This document shows positions 1 to 9,737 of a DNA stretch of 64,000 nt, in pieces. Source of the stretch: Oceanobacillus zhaokaii (GTDB taxonomy: Bacteria > Bacillota > Bacilli > Bacillales > Amphibacillaceae). The notes beneath the pieces are model-generated. The model saw only the letters and a list, made by a program, of their open reading frames with translations. It searched no databases and was not told the origin of the DNA. A program made the position numbers and the translations under genes. The first letter of the stretch is position 1, and each line of letters opens with the position of its first letter. The DNA is taken from assembly GCF_003352005.1 (NCBI RefSeq), contig NZ_CP024848.1, positions 3,543,001 through 3,607,000 on the forward strand. Direction: 5' to 3'.

Positions 1-283
1 TTTTAACCGTATTTTCATTACCAAGTTTTATCTTCTTTTCTTCTTTATTTATCATAGAAAAATTTGTATTATTTTCAAATAAGTTAAGATACTTTGCTTT
101 TTCGTTAATAGATTGAATCTGAATCTTAGCGCTATTGTCAGTTAGTTTGACATCTTCCTTAGGGTAATACCAATTTTTTATATTAAAAAAATCACGAGAT
201 AACGTTTCAAATGGATGGATATCTCTTAAATCTCCACGCTGATATTCCTTTACGTTTTCCGACATTAAATCAAATCCTAACAT
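1..283 (-). CDS. Partial unknown protein, cut by the window edge
   Basis: An open frame of about 94 codons runs off the left edge of the window with no stop, so the C-terminus is missing. The visible part is charged, with no signal peptide, membrane segment or motif that I recognise; it contains MSENVKEYQRGDL and later a Lys/Glu-rich stretch. An in-frame stop lies at 314-316. The first ATG (283) has no clear ribosome binding site; the second (265) has a weak GGA about 8 bases upstream. A 70-90 bp dispersed repeat begins just upstream at 325, so this could be a decayed or truncated gene rather than an intact one. No function can be assigned. Confidence 0.4.
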   Translation of the reverse strand, partial: MLGFDLMSENVKEYQRGDLRDIHPFETLSRDFFNIKNWYYPKEDVKLTDNSAKIQIQSINEKAKYLNLFENNTNFSMINKEEKKIKLGNENTVK

Positions 284-324
284 TAAATAGTCATATAAAG
301 AATCTAAAATTCCTTAAATCGAAT

Positions 325-410
325 TAGAAAACTAAGGTTTAATCAAGCCTTTTGGTGACAACCCTAGTTGCACGTATGTAGTAAAAAAGTTTTATACTGT
401 CTTAACTGCC
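325..410 (+). repeat. Short dispersed repeat, family 2, copy 1
   Basis: It begins TAGAAAACTAAGG and contains a TGGTGACAACCCTAGTTGCAC core that recurs near 9738, 12597 and 62328, with diverged copies near 33092 and 40400. CTAAGG and CCTAG ends can pair as an outer stem. It occupies most of the gap between the left-edge ORF and the nucleotidase gene. The rest of that gap is the nucleotidase terminator and AT-rich sequence with no gene. Confidence 0.7.
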
Positions 411-535
411 AATATAAACAAGGTAATACTTTTGTCCTTTGATGAAACATAGCAGTATTCATATTTTACCATATCTCTACTTTAATATAAATCCAGGAAT
501 CTGCTTAAACCCCTTGTTTCCCATAGGTTTATATA

Positions 536-574
536 GAAAAAAGGGGAACAAGGCTTGGTACCCTGTTCCCCTTT
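536..574 (-). terminator. Terminator of the 5'-nucleotidase gene
   Basis: GGGGAACA (543-550) pairs with TGTTCCCC (564-571), and a run of six T follows on the minus strand. A second complementary arm, CCTTGTTTCCC at 511-521, could pair with the same central arm, so two alternative hairpins exist. The hairpin probably also stops plus-strand transcripts. Confidence 0.85.
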
Positions 575-592
575 CTTTAATACAGCTTTTCT

Positions 593-3500
593 TTATTTTG
601 CAACGTCAACAATACGACCTTCAACCTTAGGTACGATATTGCCAATGCCTGCTAAATGATTCGCGAAGTTTTCCCAATCTGAAGATCCTAAATCCGTTAC
701 ACGACCTTCTTCGTAGGCTTTACCAAAGCCTGTATAGCCATCTCCACCCTTAGCAGTAAATGCGTTAGTTACAATTTTGTACATTTCTTTATCTTGAATT
801 TCAGTATATGATCCATCTGCATTTTGATAAGAGACAGATATTACACGACTTTGTGCAGGCTTAGAAGAATCAAATTCTACTTTACCACCAGCTACATGTA
901 AGAACCCGCCATTTTCATATGGAAGTTCACCAACGCTAATTTCAAATGCTTCTTTAAGTTCAGTACCAGATAATTCCATTACTGCTGGTGTGTTTCCGAA
1001 AGGCAGTACAGTAATAACTTCACCAACCGTAATTGGTCCTTCGTTTATTGCAGCACGGATTCCGCCGCCGTTTTGCAATGCCATAACTACTTCTGGGTCA
1101 AATTTCTTCCCTTCTGCAAGCATACCATCAGTAATTAGATTTCCAAGTGGTGTTTCGTTTTTACGTACACTTACTTGTTCATCATTGCCTTCATCAGATG
1201 TTCTTGGGTTAAGCAGTGCACTTTCAGCTGTTGCACCAATCTCAGTTTGAGACGTTTTTTCTACTTGAGATGAGTATTGTTCTAGTAAACCTAGAGCATA
1301 TGGATCGTCTGCTTTTTCTGCAACATCAATTAATTTACCAGCTGCAGCAACAACTTGACCTTCATCATTGAATTCAACGTCTACTTTTCCTAAGAAATCA
1401 TTGTATTGATATGCTTGAACAATTACAGTTGGATCTTTCTCTTTTCCTGCATCATCTTTTGTAATAACCACTGGCTCATTTAATTGAGTATGACTATGTC
1501 CACCAACAATAACGTCAATACCATCTACTTCTGCCGCTAATGTTAAGTCGTTATCGACATTTGGATTATCGTCATAACCGATATGTGTTAATGCGACAAT
1601 CTTGTCTACATCCTGACCTTGAAATGCTTTAACAGCTTTTTCAGCTTCTTCAATGTAGTTCTCAAATTCGATTGAACCAGGGCTTGAAAGATCTGCTGTT
1701 TCCGAAGTTGTTAATCCGAAAATCCCTACTTTCTCCCCTTCTACTTCTCTGATCATTCCATTGTAAATGTGACCATCTGCTGGTTTACTTGAGATGATAT
1801 CACTGAATAATCCTTTGAATTTATCATCCTTTGTAAAGTCCACGTTTGAACTTACAAACGGGAACTTAGCACCTTCAACGAAATCTGCTAATCCTTGCAG
1901 ACCTTCTTCTGTTGATCCTAAATCAAATTCATGATTACCAAATGTCATTGCATCGTAACCCATTAAGTTCATAAATCTTAAGTCAGCCATACCTTGGAAC
2001 TCATTGTAGTACAATGTCCCTGACATAACGTCCCCTGCATCAACAAGCAATGCATTTGGCTCTTCTGCTCTAACTTCCTTAACTGCTGTTACGCGTTTCG
2101 CAACATCATCTAAATTCGCATGTGTATCATTTGTATGCATGATCGTTAAATCTAAATATCCATTATCAAGGTTCTTCTCCAGGATTGCATCAAGGGCTTC
2201 TTTTACCTTATCTCCTACTGCAACTGGTCCACCAAAGATTGTCATTGTATCAACATCTTCTTTAACTAGATAGTTAGATACTTCTTCAGGTACAATTCCA
2301 TGTACTAAGACTACTGCTGAATCCTCTTTCGCTGCAAGAACTGCTCCAGAAAGTGCATCTGCATAATCTTTACCATTAGCAACATATACTGCATCACTAT
2401 TTACTCCAAATTCTTCCATAATCGCAATATTTGTTGCGTAACGATTTTGACCACTGATTCGTTTTGCACCAGGAAGCTCTTTTGCAACATCTTCAGAGAT
2501 TGCTAAGTCTCCACCTAGAACTAATGATTCTTTTGCTCCTAGGCTATTTAATGCATCTTCTGTTGCTTTTGTTAATACAGAATCCTGTGTTAATAAAATT
2601 GGCAATCCATCTCTAGCTGCAAATGATGCTACAGATAGTGCGTCAGCGAAATTCTTGCCATTTGCAACAACAACTTTTTCCGCTTTTCCTTCTGTTAATT
2701 CATTTGCAATTGCTACAGCAGTATCATATCTTGAATGTCCGTTAATTCGATCTACTTTTAGACCTGCTTTTTCAAGTGTTTCTGTAACATTTTTACTTAC
2801 TGCGACTTCACCGCCTAGAATCGTTACTTCCTTTGCTCCAAGACGATTGATTTCTGCTATTGTTTGGTCTAGCACTCTATTACTCGGTGTTAATAGAATT
2901 GGAGTATCCCAAGCAGCAGCTAATGGAACACCTGCTAGTGCATCAGCGAAATCTTGACCACTTGCAAGGATTACCTTTTCTACAGAGCCTTTTTCCCAGC
3001 CTTGTTTACTTACTTCAATTGCTGTATCGTAACGGCTATATCCTTGGATACGCTCAATTTCATCTGCAACTTCCGGTTTTGGTGATTCTACTGGGTCTTG
3101 CTCTGGAGTTGGAGCTGGTTCATACACTTCAGGTTGTTGTTCTAATTCATAAACAGCAACTGTTCCTGAAACTTCATGTGTTGCAGCAAGTAATGCTTTA
3201 CCTGTAGGGCTATCTCCAGCAGGGATAAATTGTAACCCTTCTGGTGACACGTCACCTTTCACATCTTCACTGAAATCACGGCTTGAAATCAAATCAACAA
3301 ATTGAGGTTCTTCTGGATTTGATACATCATAAATCATAATTCCGCTGAATCGTTCTAATGCAATAAATGCATACGTAGTCTCACCAATTACACCAGTTAC
3401 TGCTGTTTCTGGTTCTGCCCCTTTTGCATTACTGCGGCCATCAAATTCAAGCTCATCATTGTTTGTATTGAAATGCTTAGGCGCTGCTTCTGCAATAATT

Positions 3501-4852
3501 TCTTCAAATTCACTGCCACTGTCATAAACTTGTTCCATTGTTTCTGCATCAAAGATTGAGAAGCTGCGTCCGCCATAGCCGTAGATTGCTTCTACTTCAC
3601 CTTTTTCATTAAGTCCATTTTCAATCGTAAGTTTATATTCTGCTAAACTATCAAGGTCAAATTTATCCAATTCAGCTTGTGTGTAGTTAGCATATTTAGA
3701 TGCCTTTAAGTTAACCTTATTTTTTTCTATTAATTTCTTTAGTTTCTTCTCTTCTGTATATCCTTCACCATCTTCATTGTACTCACCATAAGAGAAGTTT
3801 CCATCTTCGTATGCACGTGCATCACCTTCATTTGGAGTGATAATGTATGTTTTATCACCTAGAGTGAAAGTGTCAATTGCGTCTGGCATATGGAAGGTAA
3901 GAATTGGTTGTTTTTCGATTTCGATCTTCCCATTAGGATTAGCATCCATTTCATTTCCAGCTACTGAATGGTCGATTACGCCAAGACCTTTGACATCAAC
4001 AATTTTGTTAGCTGTTAAATCAATTGTTGCAATCGCATTATTTTCTTGTAAAGATACATAAGCCGTTTTGCTGTCTTCTGAAACAGTTACATATTCAGGT
4101 TCTAGTTGCTGTAATACTGTGCCTGTTTCGCCAGTCTTAGAATAGCGTACTTTATCATCCAACATGTCCTCTGTAAATTTCAATGATTCTACTTTAAAGT
4201 CTTTAGCATCAATAATAGAAATGGAACCTTCTGGATCATGTGTTGTTACTTCTTTAGTGTCTTCATTAACCGTTGCGCGTGGCTCACCTTCATTGGCAAC
4301 AATCGCCTTTTTACCGTCTGGTGTAAATGTCACCATATCAGGTAACGAACCTACTTCTACACTTTTAACAAATGTTCCGTCTTTTTTAGCGAATACAATA
4401 TGACCAGGGTCTGATTCTACTTTACTAGTCGCTGAGATCGCAATCAGGTCAGCTGCTGGGCTTACTGCGATACTTGTAATGCTTGCAACATTTTCAGGAT
4501 TAAGATTAGAGTCTAAATCTTTAAGTAAAAATCTTTTCGATCCGATTTGTTGAAATTCACCAGATTTCAAATCCGCAAATGAAATAATATCGAATCCAGT
4601 TACTGCACCGTTTGTAACATATGCTGTTTTTGAAGCCGCATCATATGCCAAAATTTCCGTACCAGTTTCCCCTTCCCCACTATCATATTGCGCAATTTGA
4701 GAAACCTTAAGTTGATCCTGTAAGTATTGGTGAAGCGGTGGTTGTGCTGTTGGCTCTTTCGCCTCGTCCGCAAATACATTATATGGTACTACACCGGTAA
4801 ACAATAACGATGCTGCAGCAGCTCCAGTTATTAGCTTTTTCTTAAATCCCAT
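593..4852 (-). CDS. Secreted cell-wall-bound 5'-nucleotidase with choice-of-anchor I domain
   Basis: Predicted surface enzyme hydrolysing extracellular nucleotides to nucleosides and phosphate. The 1419 residues hold a signal peptide (1-28), a beta-propeller-like choice-of-anchor I domain (about 45-575), a proline-rich linker, three cell-wall-binding type 2 repeats (about 595-880, each with a GxxRYxTA / FADAL pattern), a calcineurin-like phosphoesterase domain from about 900 (MHTNDTHAN, GNHEFD, GGHSHT) and a 5'-nucleotidase C-terminal domain (NGGGIRAA near 1264, GGDGYTGF near 1369). The start has a strong AGGGAGGG site 8 bases upstream. The metal-site motifs look intact, so activity is expected. 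It is transcribed alone between two terminators. CWB2 repeats hold proteins non-covalently on wall polymers, and there is no LPXTG motif. The combination of the wall repeats between two different enzyme-like modules is unusual. Confidence 0.9.
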   Translation of the reverse strand: MGFKKKLITGAAAASLLFTGVVPYNVFADEAKEPTAQPPLHQYLQDQLKVSQIAQYDSGEGETGTEILAYDAASKTAYVTNGAVTGFDIISFADLKSGEFQQIGSKRFLLKDLDSNLNPENVASITSIAVSPAADLIAISATSKVESDPGHIVFAKKDGTFVKSVEVGSLPDMVTFTPDGKKAIVANEGEPRATVNEDTKEVTTHDPEGSISIIDAKDFKVESLKFTEDMLDDKVRYSKTGETGTVLQQLEPEYVTVSEDSKTAYVSLQENNAIATIDLTANKIVDVKGLGVIDHSVAGNEMDANPNGKIEIEKQPILTFHMPDAIDTFTLGDKTYIITPNEGDARAYEDGNFSYGEYNEDGEGYTEEKKLKKLIEKNKVNLKASKYANYTQAELDKFDLDSLAEYKLTIENGLNEKGEVEAIYGYGGRSFSIFDAETMEQVYDSGSEFEEIIAEAAPKHFNTNNDELEFDGRSNAKGAEPETAVTGVIGETTYAFIALERFSGIMIYDVSNPEEPQFVDLISSRDFSEDVKGDVSPEGLQFIPAGDSPTGKALLAATHEVSGTVAVYELEQQPEVYEPAPTPEQDPVESPKPEVADEIERIQGYSRYDTAIEVSKQGWEKGSVEKVILASGQDFADALAGVPLAAAWDTPILLTPSNRVLDQTIAEINRLGAKEVTILGGEVAVSKNVTETLEKAGLKVDRINGHSRYDTAVAIANELTEGKAEKVVVANGKNFADALSVASFAARDGLPILLTQDSVLTKATEDALNSLGAKESLVLGGDLAISEDVAKELPGAKRISGQNRYATNIAIMEEFGVNSDAVYVANGKDYADALSGAVLAAKEDSAVVLVHGIVPEEVSNYLVKEDVDTMTIFGGPVAVGDKVKEALDAILEKNLDNGYLDLTIMHTNDTHANLDDVAKRVTAVKEVRAEEPNALLVDAGDVMSGTLYYNEFQGMADLRFMNLMGYDAMTFGNHEFDLGSTEEGLQGLADFVEGAKFPFVSSNVDFTKDDKFKGLFSDIISSKPADGHIYNGMIREVEGEKVGIFGLTTSETADLSSPGSIEFENYIEEAEKAVKAFQGQDVDKIVALTHIGYDDNPNVDNDLTLAAEVDGIDVIVGGHSHTQLNEPVVITKDDAGKEKDPTVIVQAYQYNDFLGKVDVEFNDEGQVVAAAGKLIDVAEKADDPYALGLLEQYSSQVEKTSQTEIGATAESALLNPRTSDEGNDEQVSVRKNETPLGNLITDGMLAEGKKFDPEVVMALQNGGGIRAAINEGPITVGEVITVLPFGNTPAVMELSGTELKEAFEISVGELPYENGGFLHVAGGKVEFDSSKPAQSRVISVSYQNADGSYTEIQDKEMYKIVTNAFTAKGGDGYTGFGKAYEEGRVTDLGSSDWENFANHLAGIGNIVPKVEGRIVDVAK

Positions 4853-4982
4853 TATGTAAAACCCTCCCTAATTTATCTTGCTATAGGTAATTTTACATAT
4901 CTATTGTTAATTAAGTGCAAAGTTATTGTAAATTTTATATTAATATTGTTACTTTCTGCTGATATTTGTAATTTTTTTGCAT

Positions 4983-5019
4983 AAAAAAAGACTTTCGCTT
5001 ATTTAGCGAAAATCTTTTT
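4983..5019 (-). terminator. Terminator overlapping the tagO stop codon
   Basis: The stem GACTTTCGCT / AGCGAAAATC with a 5-base loop is followed by seven T on the minus strand. The hairpin begins at the tagO stop codon. Confidence 0.85.
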
Positions 5020-6100
5020 ATCTATTTCGTACCTTTTTCAGCCTTCGAAGCATCTTACGTAAATAGTCGACAATTGGCCTTTTCCCTCCCATTACAACCC
5101 CCGCTAATTCTGCTAGGATCTGGATTAGAAATAGGACAATAACTGTGATAATTAATGAGGTTGATGTACTCGCTTCGGAGAATAGGATTGCCATTACGCC
5201 AAACAAAGCACTAAATGCATAAAGAATTAATACTGTTTTCCTGTGACTGTATCCCGATTCAATAAGCTGATAATGAACATGCTTATTATCAGCCCTCATA
5301 ATATTTTCCTTGTTAAATGCCCTGCGAACGATAGCATAAAGTGTATCAAAGATTGGAACTGCAAGAACAATGATTGGAATAATAAAGCTGAAGAAAGCGA
5401 CATTTTTAAACAATCCAAGCATCGAAACAACAGCAATCATGTAACCTAGGAAATTAGACCCAGTGTCTCCCATATATATTTTTGCTGGGTAAAAATTATG
5501 GTAAAGAAATCCAAGATTCGCTCCGACCAGCACAATGCTGAGAAACGCAACCATTATTTGCGAATCAATAATCGCCATAACAAAGATGCTTATTAAGGCA
5601 ATTGTTGACACACCAGTTGCAAGACCATCCAGACCATCAATGAGATTAATTGCATTGGTAATCCCTATTATCCAAACAATCGTAATAAATACACTAAAAA
5701 AGCCGAGATCAATAATACCTAAAATTGGTAAGGTTATCCTTTCGATTATAATTCCTGAAGAAACAAGAAATGAAGCTGCAATTAATTGTCCTGTAAGTTT
5801 AACTACTGGCGTAAGCGAAAATCGATCATCAAGAATACCTGTAATAATGATGACAACCGCTCCCATTAAGATTGCTGGGAGATGCTCACTCGTAGGATGC
5901 AGATAAAGAATACCTAGCAATGAACCAAGGAATACTGAAATTCCACCTAACCTCGGCGTTACTTTCTTATGTATTTTTCTATGGTTCGGATGATCGACTG
6001 CCCCAATTAATGTTGCAAACTCTTTTACTGGATAGGTTAATAGGAAGGAAGAAATAAGCGATATTAGATATGCAATAATCAGATCGAGCGCGTTAATCAT
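5018..6100 (-). CDS. tagO: Undecaprenyl-phosphate GlcNAc-1-phosphate transferase TagO
   Basis: Transfers GlcNAc-1-phosphate from UDP-GlcNAc to undecaprenyl phosphate at the membrane, the first step of wall teichoic acid and related wall polymer synthesis. At 360 residues it has the normal length for the MraY/WecA family and about eleven hydrophobic segments. Family motifs are present: DHPNHRKIHKKVTPRLGG near residue 38, NLIDGLDGLATG near 150, the catalytic-loop YMGDTGSNFLG near 210, and the HVHYQLIESGYSHRK loop near 275. It is a single-gene unit ending in its own hairpin. The polymers it starts are likely anchors for CWB2-type proteins such as the neighbouring nucleotidase, although that link is inference. 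Confidence 0.92.
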   Translation of the reverse strand: MINALDLIIAYLISLISSFLLTYPVKEFATLIGAVDHPNHRKIHKKVTPRLGGISVFLGSLLGILYLHPTSEHLPAILMGAVVIIITGILDDRFSLTPVVKLTGQLIAASFLVSSGIIIERITLPILGIIDLGFFSVFITIVWIIGITNAINLIDGLDGLATGVSTIALISIFVMAIIDSQIMVAFLSIVLVGANLGFLYHNFYPAKIYMGDTGSNFLGYMIAVVSMLGLFKNVAFFSFIIPIIVLAVPIFDTLYAIVRRAFNKENIMRADNKHVHYQLIESGYSHRKTVLILYAFSALFGVMAILFSEASTSTSLIITVIVLFLIQILAELAGVVMGGKRPIVDYLRKMLRRLKKVRNR

Positions 6101-6323
6101 AATATTCTCCTTGTTGTTCGTGTTGACTGATAGATATGAGAAACAATACTATCGTGACTTAAATTATAGCGAATGATGCATTCCGTTAGCAAATCTTATC
6201 TTAAAACAGGAAGTAAGGATTTTTGTTTAAACTTTGCAATTATTAATGGGATTCTCCTCCTAACCATAGTATGTTATGCTATTTACGATACTATTCTAAT
6301 AATCAGAAAGAAGGGGAATTTCC

Positions 6324-6728
6324 ATGGGGATTTATCTTTTTGTAGTTGCAGCGATTTTAGCTGCTATTTCAATATCCGTGCTTTTTAAAATTAATATTGG
6401 GAAAATTAAAGAACAGCCGGAGCAAACAAGTAAAATACAAACAAACTTCTTTATCGGCGTTGCCATTAGTGAAGCAATCCCAATTGTATTATTGATTTTC
6501 GGATTGATTAATACGGAAACTGTTTCATCAAACCAGCAGTTATTCGTACCTGCAATCATAATTATTTTAACTATTATATATGCTAGTTTCTTTTTGTTCC
6601 TGCAAAGTAAAGTAGATGTTGTCGAAGAGAATAAAGCTAGTGTGACTAGCTTCACGGCGATTGGTATGGCAATGGTGAATGCTATCCCGATTATTGCACT
6701 TGTTCTTTTATTTACACTTGCACCATAA
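6324..6728 (+). CDS. Duplicated ATP-synthase-subunit-c-like membrane protein
   Basis: A 134-residue membrane protein with four hydrophobic segments that looks like two tandem, diverged c-subunit hairpins. The first unit carries a loop KEQPEQTSKIQT and a second helix FIGVAISEAIPI (Glu50). These align closely with this genome's AtpE loop [12 protein letters not shown] and helix [12 protein letters not shown] (Glu54). The second unit keeps the frame (IGMAMVNAIPIIA) but has Asn119 in place of the ion-binding Glu. The loop Arg of the RQP motif is Glu here, and the glycine-rich first helix is lost. The ribosome site AAGGGGAA precedes the ATG by 7-8 bases. It is not linked to the atp operon at 33-40 kb. 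Whether it joins a rotor ring, forms another channel or does something else cannot be read from the sequence. Confidence 0.8.
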   Translation: MGIYLFVVAAILAAISISVLFKINIGKIKEQPEQTSKIQTNFFIGVAISEAIPIVLLIFGLINTETVSSNQQLFVPAIIIILTIIYASFFLFLQSKVDVVEENKASVTSFTAIGMAMVNAIPIIALVLLFTLAP

Positions 6729-6862
6729 TCAATGTCAGCGGGAGATGTGCCGTTCGATACATATTATTAACTCAATTCGCATTTTTTACCTTTCCCTTTC
6801 ATTCAATTACATCAAGCTTTATAATGATACATAAGTAGAGTTACGAATTAGTAGGTGAGATT

Positions 6863-7606
6863 ATGGATAAAAAGGTTACCATTGAACGGGTATGTGTATT
6901 GGCTGGAAAGATTATGCTTCAAAGCGGTGCAGAAACATATCGAGTAGAGGATACAATGAACCGTATTGCTACTGCATTTGGTGTGCGGAATCCGCAGAGC
7001 TATGCGACCCCTACTGGAATTAATTTTGCTGTTGATGTTGCGGAGGAAACATACTTCTTAAGAATTACTACGCGGTCAACGGATCTACATAAAGTAGCCG
7101 AAGTCAATACGATTTCTCGAAGCATTACTGCAGGAGAACTCAATTTGGGAGAAGCGTACTCCTCATTAAATGCGGTTGATAATGATTCACTTTTATATCA
7201 CGCATGGATCCGAATTATTGTCGCTGCATTTGTAAGTGGCTGTTTTACCATTATGTTTGGTGGCGTATGGAATGACTTTATTCCTGCATTCGTGGCTGGA
7301 GGATTTGGTTATGCCGGAATGCTTGGTGTTGACCGTCTACTCGAAATCCGCTTCGTCTCTGAATTTCTCGGTGCAGTCATTATTGGTTTCATTACAGTTA
7401 TCTGTATTTATACTGGTATCGGAGAAGAGATGGATAAGATTATCATTGGAGGCGTCATGCCCTTAGTTCCAGGTTTACTTATCACAAATGCAGTTCGTGA
7501 TTTGATATCTGGACACTTGGTTTCTGGTCTATCAAAAGGAATAGAAGCATCAATTACTGCATTTGCGATTGGTGCTGGGATTGCAGCTGTTATTGCTTTT
7601 GCTTAA
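6863..7606 (+). CDS. Threonine/serine exporter family protein, large N-terminal subunit
   Basis: First half of a split ThrE-type exporter (247 residues). An N-terminal soluble domain (about 1-110, with ILQSGAETYRVEDTM-like signature CVLAGKIMLQSGAETYRVED) precedes about five membrane segments from residue 115 onward. In Corynebacterium the two parts are fused as ThrE; here, as in E. coli YjjP/YjjB, they are separate. The next gene begins 15 bases downstream, so the two are co-transcribed and probably form one complex. The substrate is inferred from the family only; succinate export has been proposed for the E. coli pair. Confidence 0.85.
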   Translation: MDKKVTIERVCVLAGKIMLQSGAETYRVEDTMNRIATAFGVRNPQSYATPTGINFAVDVAEETYFLRITTRSTDLHKVAEVNTISRSITAGELNLGEAYSSLNAVDNDSLLYHAWIRIIVAAFVSGCFTIMFGGVWNDFIPAFVAGGFGYAGMLGVDRLLEIRFVSEFLGAVIIGFITVICIYTGIGEEMDKIIIGGVMPLVPGLLITNAVRDLISGHLVSGLSKGIEASITAFAIGAGIAAVIAFA

Positions 7607-7621
7607 ATGGAGGAATGCTAC

Positions 7622-8062
7622 ATGGATATTACCGCTCAACTAGTCACAAGTTTCATAGCCGCTGCAGGATTTGGCATCCTTTTTAATGCACCAAAAAATG
7701 CTCTCATTCAATGCGGACTTATCGGCATGATTGGTTGGATTCTATATTACCTGCTTTCTGCAAATGGATTAGATGTAGTCCCTTCCACCATACTTGCTGC
7801 GATGCTCGTCGCTATCTTAAGTTATATTTGTTCAAAAATTTATCGTATGCCAATTATTATTTTTCATGTATCCGGAATCATCCCCCTTGTCCCAGGAGGA
7901 AGTGCATACGACGCAATGCGTCATTTCGTTATCAATGATTATTATACGGCAGTCCAATTGTCGACGAAAGTGCTGCTTCTCTCAAGCGGAATCGCGATTG
8001 GATTAATGTTCTCTGAGGTAATCAGCCAAATTATACGGAAGGTTGCTGCTGCAAAGCGGTAG
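7622..8062 (+). CDS. Threonine/serine exporter family protein, small C-terminal subunit
   Basis: A 146-residue, four- to five-segment membrane protein of the ThrE_2 (YjjB-like) family. Its conserved IPLVPGGSAYDAMR element, near residue 94, echoes the VMPLVPGLLITNAVRD element of the upstream partner, as expected for two halves of a duplicated transporter. An ATG at 7607 directly abuts the upstream stop, but the GGAGG at 7609-7613 is spaced 8 bases from the ATG at 7622, so I take the latter as the start. It needs the upstream gene product to function. Confidence 0.85.
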   Translation: MDITAQLVTSFIAAAGFGILFNAPKNALIQCGLIGMIGWILYYLLSANGLDVVPSTILAAMLVAILSYICSKIYRMPIIIFHVSGIIPLVPGGSAYDAMRHFVINDYYTAVQLSTKVLLLSSGIAIGLMFSEVISQIIRKVAAAKR

Positions 8063-8135
8063 GGAATATACTAAAACATTATATCTGAAGCGTTCATTCC
8101 ATGTGCAGGAGCGCTAATTTCAATTAAATTTTATT

Positions 8136-8150
8136 TTTGAATATTTCAAA
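8136..8150. promoter_or_regulatory. AT-rich palindrome upstream of zwf
   Basis: TTTGAA-TAT-TTCAAA is a perfect inverted repeat about 100 bases before the zwf start, followed by an AT-rich stretch with a TATAAT-like hexamer near 8203. It could be an operator, but no cognate regulator is identifiable. Confidence 0.3.
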
Positions 8151-8247
8151 TAATCTTTTAATATTATGTCAATCTGCATTATTTGATTAATTCTTTTTTT
8201 CCTATAATATAAAATATATATTTCTACATAAAGTGAGGGAACTTATT

Positions 8248-9723
8248 ATGGAACAACCATTACAACCAAAAGCAGTTATCGTAATATTCGGGGCAACAGG
8301 AGATTTGGCTAAACGCAAATTGTTCCCTTCTATATATCGTCTTTATCAGCACGGGAAAATTAGTAAGAACTTTGCTGTAATTGGTCTTGCTCGCCGGGAA
8401 TGGACTGATGAAGTTCTGCGCGAAAATGTTGTAGAATCGATTGAAGAAGCGGTTTCTCCAGATGAGAATTTAGATGAATTTGTCTCTCATTTCTATTATC
8501 ACCCATTTGATGTTACAGAAGATTCCTCTTACCAAGGATTGAAACATTTAATTAAAAACCTGGAAGGGGAATACGACACAGACGGAAATCGAATCTTTTA
8601 TTTAGCAATGGCGCCTAATTTCTTCGGAACTATTGCAAATAAGTTAAAAGCTTACGAATTAGAAAAATCTGATGGATGGTCACGACTTGTAATCGAAAAG
8701 CCTTTTGGGCATAATTTAGAATCTGCAAAGGGATTAAATAATCAGATCCGTTCTGCCTTTAAAGAGGATCAAATTTACCGAATTGACCATTATTTAGGTA
8801 AACAGATGGTACAAAATATTGAGGTAATTCGTTTCGCCAACGGAATATTTGAGCATCTCTGGAATAACCGATTTATCTCTAATATACAAATTACATCAAG
8901 TGAGGTACTCGGTGTAGAAGAGCGCGCTCGCTATTATGATCATTCTGGCGCAACCCGTGACATGGTACAAAATCATATTCTCCAAATGGTTGCATTACTC
9001 TTAATGGAACCACCAATTAAGTTAACGACGGATGAAATTCGTTCAGAAAAAATAAAAGTGCTGCGTGCACTCCGTCCATTAGATAAAAATGAGATTAGCA
9101 AATCCTTTGTAAGAGGTCAATACGATGCAGGGGAAATAAACGGTGAGGCTGTTCCTAGCTATCGTGAAGAGGACGAGGAATTAACAGAGTCTAATACGGA
9201 AACCTTTGTTGCTGGAAAGCTTCTAATCGATAATTATCGCTGGGCAGGTGTACCGATTTACATTCGTACTGGAAAAAGGATGACAGAGAAGTCAACCAAA
9301 ATTGTAATTGAATTCAAGGATATTCCAATGAATTTATACTATAAAAAGGATAATGACCGCAACCCTAATTTACTCAGCATCAATATCCAACCTAACGAAG
9401 GTATCACACTTGGTCTGAACGCAAGAAAGTCCAGTGAAGGATCACTAGCTGAGCCAATCCAGCTTGCTTATAATCTAAATGAATCTTCTGGAATCAATAC
9501 ACCTGAAGCATATGAAAGACTACTCTATGATTGCATGATCGGCGATGCAACTAACTTCACACACTGGGATGAAGTAGCATTATCCTGGAAATTCGTCGAC
9601 ACTGTCTTAGATGCATGGTCTAAAGAAAAAGCTGATTTCCCGAATTATAAATCAGGATCAATGGGACCGAAAGAAGCGGACGAGCTTCTAGCAAAAGACG
9701 GATTCCACTGGTGGGAAGTATAA
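8248..9723 (+). CDS. zwf: Glucose-6-phosphate 1-dehydrogenase
   Basis: Oxidises glucose-6-phosphate to 6-phosphogluconolactone with NADP+, entering the oxidative pentose phosphate pathway in the cytosol. The 491-residue length is standard. The N-terminal Rossmann motif [14 protein letters not shown] is near residue 15, the EKPFG motif near 150, and the active-site signature [13 protein letters not shown] near 177. A GTG 15 bases upstream is in frame, but the AGGGA ribosome site lies 7 bases before the ATG at 8248, which I chose. The gene has its own terminator and no gnd partner nearby. With rpiB and tal elsewhere in the window, three pentose phosphate enzymes are encoded here. Confidence 0.95.
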   Translation: MEQPLQPKAVIVIFGATGDLAKRKLFPSIYRLYQHGKISKNFAVIGLARREWTDEVLRENVVESIEEAVSPDENLDEFVSHFYYHPFDVTEDSSYQGLKHLIKNLEGEYDTDGNRIFYLAMAPNFFGTIANKLKAYELEKSDGWSRLVIEKPFGHNLESAKGLNNQIRSAFKEDQIYRIDHYLGKQMVQNIEVIRFANGIFEHLWNNRFISNIQITSSEVLGVEERARYYDHSGATRDMVQNHILQMVALLLMEPPIKLTTDEIRSEKIKVLRALRPLDKNEISKSFVRGQYDAGEINGEAVPSYREEDEELTESNTETFVAGKLLIDNYRWAGVPIYIRTGKRMTEKSTKIVIEFKDIPMNLYYKKDNDRNPNLLSINIQPNEGITLGLNARKSSEGSLAEPIQLAYNLNESSGINTPEAYERLLYDCMIGDATNFTHWDEVALSWKFVDTVLDAWSKEKADFPNYKSGSMGPKEADELLAKDGFHWWEV

Positions 9724-9737
9724 CGTTACGTAAATAT

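Noticed and set aside
511..574. Alternative hairpin suggesting an attenuator near 540
   Set aside because: The second pairing arm lies beyond the T run in the direction of transcription, so it cannot act as an anti-terminator for the nucleotidase gene.
439..630. Plus-strand 63-codon frame near the left end
   Set aside because: Runs through the nucleotidase terminator hairpin into the 3' end of that gene; no ribosome site.
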